A DNA stretch of 64,000 nt, from contig SKCR01025326.1 of assembly GCA_019454045.1 (NCBI GenBank), forward strand, positions 1 through 64,000, read 5' to 3'. Below, piece after piece: positions 57,876 to 64,000 of this stretch. The translations under genes and the position numbers were made by a program. The notes under the pieces are model-generated. The model was not told the DNA's origin and did no database searches. It saw only the letters and a list, made by a program, of their open reading frames with translations. Positions within the stretch are counted from its first letter, which is position 1; every line of letters begins with the position of its first letter. This DNA comes from Zanthoxylum bungeanum (taxonomy: Eukaryota > Streptophyta > Magnoliopsida > Sapindales > Rutaceae).

Positions 57876-59839
57876 TGTTAGTGTTCCTAGAACATGCCAA
57901 TGATCTCTAAGTGTGATTCGTGTGTGAATTAATCAAGAAGTTTGCGAAAAAACTCACATCAATCGGATTTAGGATTTCAAAAATTATTTCTTTATTGGAA
58001 GCTCCAAGCCTTCTATGTTGTTCCAAACTCATGGGTGAGTTTCCCTATCACCTTTAATTGACTCCCAAAGTGCTAGCAATTGTGAATTTTTGAAGCAAAA
58101 ATTCAAGGAAGAAGAAAAGAGTATTCGGTTATTAGAGAGGGAGGAGATAGAGAGAGTTTTTCAACTTGTAAAACGTTGTCTAATGTTTTTCCAAAAAAAC
58201 CAATTAAGTGTGTTTGAGAAAAAATACATTAAATGCATTCACCCACTTCCGTCACCAAAAAGGTGACTAGACTTCCATCATCAAATGACTTGTTGATGTA
58301 AGTTGGTGGGTCCCACACTTAAATTCAAAATTCAAGTTGGGTCGCTAAACACACTTCGGGCTCGGGTTCGTTTAATCAGATTAAACGAATTTTCCGTTGC
58401 GACGTAATTAAATCTAATTTAATTAAATAATAATGCCTAGTAAAATTATTACGGAAGTCGCTTACGAATTGATTCCAAATTAATTCGTTCGCACGAATTA
58501 AAATCCAATTTTAATTCTGCATTGAAATCCAATTTCAATTAATATATCTAATATATTATTTTAGCCCAATTAAATAAATTAAATAGAAAAATCCAATTTC
58601 ACTATTAAATTTATTTTAACCGATTAATTCCAAATTAATCGCGTTCTCTCATCTCGATGAATTTAATCCCAGATAAATTCTCGACGTAATTAATCCCAGA
58701 TTAATTCTTTCTCTGATAATTAATCCCAGATTAATTATTGCCGTAATTAATCACAGATTAATTTTCTCTCTCATAATTAATCCCAGATTAATTCTTTTCG
58801 AGTCAAATCTCATCGGTGAATCTTTGGGAAGCGACCCAAGAGATCCATGGATATGTTGGTAGTAAATACGGTCATCGGACTATCCGAATACGTGCGTACC
58901 CTGTACCACATTCTTACCGATTTACAAAATATGGTTGGCTTCTAGCAAAGCACCGTGCCTACCCAATTCTCCAAAAATATTCAACGAAGAATATGTAATC
59001 TTTATCAAGCGTAGTATACATTGTATTGCGTATTACGATCCAGTATCGGATGTCACGTGCTTGGCCTGGGGCTAGAATTGTGTCTGTCCCGTACGAAGCA
59101 TATATAAGATCACTAGCAACTAGTCTCTTTAATCGGATAATCATGACCTTGTCATATTATCCCGATAACTGCAGTATTTAAGAGTACCAGTTCTGTATCC
59201 CTGCGTGATCATCATCTCCATATGACTGAAGTGATACTTCCATCTTGACATCACACCCAATACACTACGATTCTCAGTAAACCCTGAAGAGGCGTACACA
59301 TAACATATTAAAGCCCCGGACGACCAAAACCAAAGCGTACTGATTGTCGCAAGTATTAGCGATGCAAGTCTCAGGTTAAGATCAAATACACCTACCCTAA
59401 TTCGGATTCCCATAGACACATAGTCATACTACCAATGGGATTCCGAAGGGTTTATCCAGAGCGAAGCTGTTTCTGTACCATCGGCAAACAGAACCTCCTA
59501 TTGCACTTGCATGAGTATCCAATACCCAAATATATGAGAACTATGCAATTACGTTTGCATAACGTGCACAAGTGCAATACTAGCTTATTCCGCATTATCG
59601 ATGTCCAGTCTCGATAATACTACGACTAGGGATATTTAATGATTAAACCTTTCGTGGATTAATATTGTCTCATATCTTATTAATCCGGAACTAATCATAA
59701 GGACTTTTATCATTTATATATCCAAGTAATCCAATTACAAATGCTAAAATAACAATTTTCTTTGTCACATAGTTAATTTTGTACAAGAACATCATGTTTT
59801 TTACAAAATAGTGATGCTATGGGTCATAATCGTCCAACA
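57876..59839 (-). mobile_element. 3' LTR of copia D, inserted in copia C
   Basis: It runs TGTTAGTG...GTCCAACA, 1964 bases. The sequence to its left is the integrase of copia C up to GGAGGAGTCCA, which continues in copia A as GGAGTCCACTGTG. D is thus inserted in C. The hairpin array at 58380-58800 has extra ATTAATCCCAGATTAAT-type units. Confidence 0.9.
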
Positions 59840-61404
59840 ATCTCCCCCTTGGCCTATAGCCAATCACTCAAGTGTCCTACTTCTGAACTATTTACGGATC
59901 GCTCAAGCTTATGCTGAGATATCGCTTTCGTCAGCAGATTTGTAAGATTATCATCTGAAACGATCTTTTAATCTTGACATCACCATGATGTATGATCTCA
60001 CGGATCAGATGAAATCGTCGAAGTACATACTTGGATCATTGATGAGACCGTAATTCTTTAGCCTGTACTGTAGCCTAGCTCAGCTGCTAACAGAACTACT
60101 TCCTAATCTAATTAGGAATTTTATAGATCCAAAAGGCTTCTTTTGCTGCCTCAGCCGCAGCAATATATTCCACTTTGTTGTTGAATCAACTACAATATCT
60201 TGCTTGGAAGATTTCCAGCTCACTGTTCCGTTGTTCAAACAAAATTACGTACCCTTATTGCGACTCAAAGTCGTCTTCATCGGTTCGGAAACTTGCAACG
60301 GTGAATCCAGTCACCTCAAGTTCTCCATCTCCATAAATTAAGAAAGCATCATTTGTTCATCTAAGATACTAAAAGATGTTCTTAACATCAATCCAGTGAC
60401 AATCACCTGGATCGGCCTGATTGTGACTCCATATGCTCAAAGTATATAAGACACCAGGTCGTGTACATGTTTTTCAATGTACAAGTTCTGGGAGAGTGCC
60501 AACAACTTTTAGATCTATCTCAGTAGATCTTTATTCCTAGAATAAAGGTTGCATCTCCCAAGTATTCCATGGAGAATTTTAATGAAAGCTAAGCTTTCAC
60601 CAATTTTAATATGGGAATGTCAATACTAAGAAGCAATACATCATCAATATATAGGACAATCATTGTCAGTGCGCTCCCAGTAACCTTCATATATACACAA
60701 GAATCATCTTCGTTTTGAATGAAACCATATACCATTATGATTTGTTCAAAACATTGGTTCCAAGAACATAATGCTTGTTTCAATCCATAAATGGGTCGAA
60801 TTAACTTGCAAACCTTATTTGCATGTTTCGGCACGATAAAACCGTCAGGGTGTTGTAAAAAACATCCTCCAAAAGGTTTCCGTTAGGAAAGTGGTTTTGA
60901 CGACCATCTACCATATTTCATAAAAAAAATATACAGCAATAGCAAGCATTATCCGAATGGATTTAATCATGGCAACAGGTAAAAGGTTTCATCATAATCG
61001 ATACCATGTTGATGAAGATTTCCTTTCGCTATAAGCCTAGCTTTGTACGTTTGTATGTTGCCATCCATGTATGTCTTCACCATGAAGACCCATTTGCTAC
61101 TAATAGGCACAATGCCTTCTGGTACATCAACCAGTATCCAAACTTGGTTGATATACATGGAATCCATTTCGGACTTCATTGCACTTTTCCATAAACCAGA
61201 GTCGATACCTTGTATTATTTCCTCATACGTAGTCAATTCGTCTTCCTCAATAAGATTGACATCTACATGAGGTGAGATCAGAAACCCATACCTCTTAGGT
61301 TGTTTCCTAACTCTCTCCGACCTACGAGGTTCTTGAATATTAGAAGATTGTGGTACAGATTCATCCCTGATGAACTGTTCGTGTTCCATAAGTGGATCGG
61401 TGCC
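59840..61404 (-). pseudogene. Copia D pol remnant (RNase H, RT)
   Basis: The polypurine tract CAAGGGGGAGAT lies at 59840-59851 (minus). RT fragments are YIDDVLLLSIDIPILKLVKA (60834-60589; YIDD in place of YVDD) and, at 61389-60967, VDVNLIEEDELTTYEE with GIVPISSKWVFMVKTYMDG. The gene stops at 61404, in the linker before RT, where the Athila LTR begins. The rest of D lies beyond the window. Confidence 0.87.
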
Positions 61405-63502
61405 TGATGAGCGGAAAATATATCAATATTTACCGCCCCTTTAACTTAATATTTTGTTTAGTTTCTCGGGTTTGATGAACGTTTTGATGTGTTTTAGTTT
61501 ATTTTGCAGATAAAATAATATCGGGTCTCAATGAAATCATTTAGGATGAAATATGGGTCAAATAATGGCAATTATTGGACTTGATATTTTAATTTTGGAG
61601 ATTGGAAATTTGAAAGGGCGTTTTGACGAAGTGTAGTTTTGGAAATTCCAGTTTTGCGCATCTTTCGTATTTTGGGCATACTTTGTACTCAGATATTGGA
61701 TTGAGATGATTCAAGTTCCAGATTAAAGAAGACTCAAAGATCTACAACTTTGAAAGAAAAATAATTTTGAATTCTGAAGATTTCATGCCCGAAGTTGATA
61801 AACCATCCAGAAGTGTGTAGTGTGTAATTATTAAAGTCACTTTCAATCATTTTCAAAGCAAAAAATAAATTAATAAATAAATAATAAAAATTATCAATCA
61901 TCACCAAACATGATAAGAGATTAGTGGAGCAATTAATAATGGATTTGGTGGAGCAATTAGTGGAGCAATTAGTGGAGCAATAATAATTGATTTGGTGGAT
62001 GATTTGATGGAGGCAAAATTTTGCCTATAAATACCAACCAGCCATTTCATTTGTAAAATTCATACTTTCTTCTAAGGAATTCCTTAAGAATACTAAGAAG
62101 ATTGTATCTTATTTGTTTATTTATAGCTTTTAGTAATTAATTTCCGCTTTCGCACTTTCTTTTCTTTACTTTTCAGTTTTTACTTTCCGCAATTTACTTT
62201 TACGCACAATACTTTTCTTTCTTTAATTTTCAGTTTTTACTTTTCAGTAATGAGGAGGTAACTCCCTTTTTGCTGGGGTAAAAGGTAAAACTTTTTTACT
62301 AATATTTAGATTAATCTCCCTTAATTATAATATATAAACTAGTTAAAACCTGACTTAACGAGGATACCGCCATATTGGTCGGTTGGTAATTATTTAAATT
62401 GGTTTTAACCTGACTAAACTGGATACCGCCTGATTGGTCGGTTGGTAATTAATTATTAATTTGACTTAATCTGGATACCGCCTATATGGCTGGTTGGTAA
62501 TTATCATGCAAAGTTAATATATTATATTAAGGGAGATATCTAAAATAGAAGTAATAAAAGTGGATCCATTTTACCTCAGCATTTTCTTTTATTGTAATTT
62601 TACTTTATTTACTTTTCAGCAATTTACTTTCACAGCATTTACTTCAGCAATTTACTTTCAGCCTTTACTTTTTAAGCAATTTACTTTTCAGCTTTTACTT
62701 TATGTCTTTTACTTTTCAGCATTTTTATTTTATGTCTTTTATTTTTAAGTTTTTACTAGCCCTAGTTATGTGTTAGTTATCTGGGGTTGTGATGAATTCT
62801 AATATCACCGGTTTATAAGGGGTTATTTTATAGTTTGGGTAATTTAAAGGTTTACTTATTAAGTCTTAAGCTTAATGCTTCTTATTGTCTGATCACCAAT
62901 AAGATTGATGTGGTAAATCTAAAATGAACTAGACATAGGGATTTTAGGTTTCATCAGTCTTAGACTTAATAGCCCACGATCTTCCTTGAGGATAGATAAC
63001 CCTTTAATAGATTTCCTTACAGGATAGACATATACCTGGGGGCGGGGGTAGCCATAATTGGAACTTAAACTTAATGAATCCAGATAATTTGGTTGACATA
63101 GACATATGGTTCAATTGGGTTAAACTGGGTATTTGCCTCTGACCATCGACAGAGGCTTTTGCATAATTTAGTGTTCCAGGTTAGTAAACCGATTTATTAA
63201 CACAAACATAAAATAATCACTTCATCTTTTAAAAGATATTAGAATAATTCACAACCCTAGATCTTTGTGTCTTTTGTTTAGTTTCCTTAGTATTTTCTTT
63301 TGTCTTTTTATTTATTTATTTATTTGTAAAACCACTTTCAACCAATCAACAATCATTCTCTTCTTCTTTAATTAGATATCTGTAAATAAATAGATTCAAT
63401 AATAATAACAATAGTAGGAATTAAGTTCTCGTGGGATCGATATTTTTATACTACTTGAACGATACGTGCGCTTGCGTTATACGTGTGTGTTTACGCCGAT
63501 CA
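61405..63502 (+). mobile_element. 5' LTR of the right Athila-type element, inserted in copia D
   Basis: It begins TGATGAGCGG after CGGTGCC of copia D and ends GCCGATCA, 2098 bases. R/U5 matches the left element's LTR, including the tandem GGTTGGTAAT units (62355-62500), TTTACTTTTCAGC-rich low-complexity stretches (62200 and 62570-62750) and the 62755-63190 block. The U3 differs from the left copy: it has no G-boxes and has four GTGGAGCAATTA(G/A)T units at about 61923-61983. The expected five-base duplication would be GTGCC (61400-61404); the partner lies outside. Confidence 0.9.
62029..62040 (+). promoter_or_regulatory. TATA box of the right Athila LTR
   Basis: CCTATAAATACC lies upstream of the transcribed low-complexity part and matches the left LTR's TATA box position relative to the R/U5 repeats. 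Confidence 0.7.
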
Positions 63503-63508
63503 AGTTTT

Positions 63509-63527
63509 TGGCGCCGTTGCCAGGGAC
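63509..63527 (+). other. Primer-binding site of the right Athila element
   Basis: TGGCGCCGTTGCCAGGGAC follows the LTR end by six bases. It differs by one base from the left element's site. Confidence 0.92.
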
Positions 63528-63632
63528 TTATATTTCTTGAGTTATTAATTTTGAAGCTATCTAATTTACTTGTATCTAATTTTCTTTATTTGTAATTTTT
63601 ATTTCTTCTTCTGTTTTCAGGTGATTGAAAAA

Positions 63633-64000
63633 ATGGAACATTATTGGGAGATTGAGAGATCACGAGCTTTACATAGAAGATACACCCCCCAATCTGGGAG
63701 CAACAGTCCGGTTTTCTGAGGCCTGGTGTCCAGCCCAACAATTATCACTGGATGACAGAACCAAGCATACCACATTTGCTCAACATAATGCAATGAGAGA
63801 TGCGAGATATGTGACGGTAACCACCCAAGTAATTATTGCGAGTACAACTACAATCCAGGGTGGCAGAGCTATCAAAATCCTTCATGGTACGAAGAACCAT
63901 CATATTTTCCATCTTATCCACCATCCACCTATGATTTTTATCAAGAACCAGAACAATCAGAGGAAGAATCATTGTTTGACATGCTCAAAGATTGGTTCCA
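63633..64000 (+). pseudogene. Short gag-like remnant with zinc knuckle (runs off the window)
   Basis: An ATG at 63633 opens MEHYWEIERSRALHRRYTPQ and stops soon after (TGA at 63717). From about 63803 another frame encodes CEICDGNHPSNYC, a C-x2-C-x3-H-x4-C knuckle of the Athila gag type. An acidic, Tyr/Pro-rich stretch follows (YFPSYPPSTYDFYQEPEQ and SEEESLFDMLKDWF), still open at the window end. The usual capsid region between the start and the knuckle is absent. The element therefore seems internally deleted, like the left one; what follows cannot be seen. Confidence 0.65.

Noticed and set aside
62560..62748. Phe/Tyr-rich ORF resembling a membrane peptide
   Set aside because: It results from the low-complexity TTTACTTTTCAGC repeats in the Athila LTR.

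Overview
This window is nuclear DNA of a flowering plant, most likely a eudicot. It holds one intact, intron-containing host gene, a SUMO gene at 15725-17032. Almost everything else is nested, mostly decayed LTR retrotransposon sequence, plus two tRNA-derived SINEs. The species cannot be named from the sequence.

Left part (1-8232): a minus-strand Ty3/gypsy element of Athila type, with its primer-binding site at 6395-6413 and its 5' LTR at 6420-8232. Its gag and protease are broken by several frameshifts and a stop. Reverse transcriptase, RNase H and the integrase core are missing: a short linker joins the protease to the integrase C-terminus. In the place where Athila elements often carry an env-like gene there are two foreign-looking genes. 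One is an intact 182-residue ORF with a basic patch and a C-x2-C-x4-C-x3-C cluster, arranged as in the cysteine-rich nucleic-acid-binding proteins of carlaviruses. The other is an intronless LOG-type cytokinin-activating phosphoribohydrolase with one frameshift. The 5' LTR has a promoter with a regular array of CACGTG and TGACGTCA boxes. This cargo cassette is the most unusual thing in the window.

Middle left (8234-19990): Ty1/copia LTRs and leader in an inverted arrangement, one of them inserted in a gypsy RNase H gene. The SUMO island follows, flanked by two oppositely oriented SINEs and two oppositely oriented gypsy pol fragments.

Middle (20019-48371): a minus-strand copia element (A) with both LTRs recognisable. 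Its 5' LTR is broken by a minus-strand gypsy element (29629-about 39690) that keeps gag but has lost nearly all of pol. A plus-strand copia element (B, 40226-48371) has a nearly complete but stop-ridden gag-pol.

Right part (48372-64000): an anonymous AT-rich, LTR-like stretch and a probable gypsy 3' LTR. Then comes a clean nest: copia C (minus) is interrupted by copia D (minus), which is interrupted by a plus-strand Athila-type element whose LTR starts at 61405. That LTR is related to the left element's LTR but has a different U3.

The eight copia LTR copies are one family of about 2 kb, with termini TGTTG...CCAACA and a striking run of short hairpins in U3. The retrotransposon polymerase genes are pseudogenes. 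The SUMO gene is the only gene that looks maintained as a host function; the cysteine-rich ORF is the only intact non-host ORF of note.
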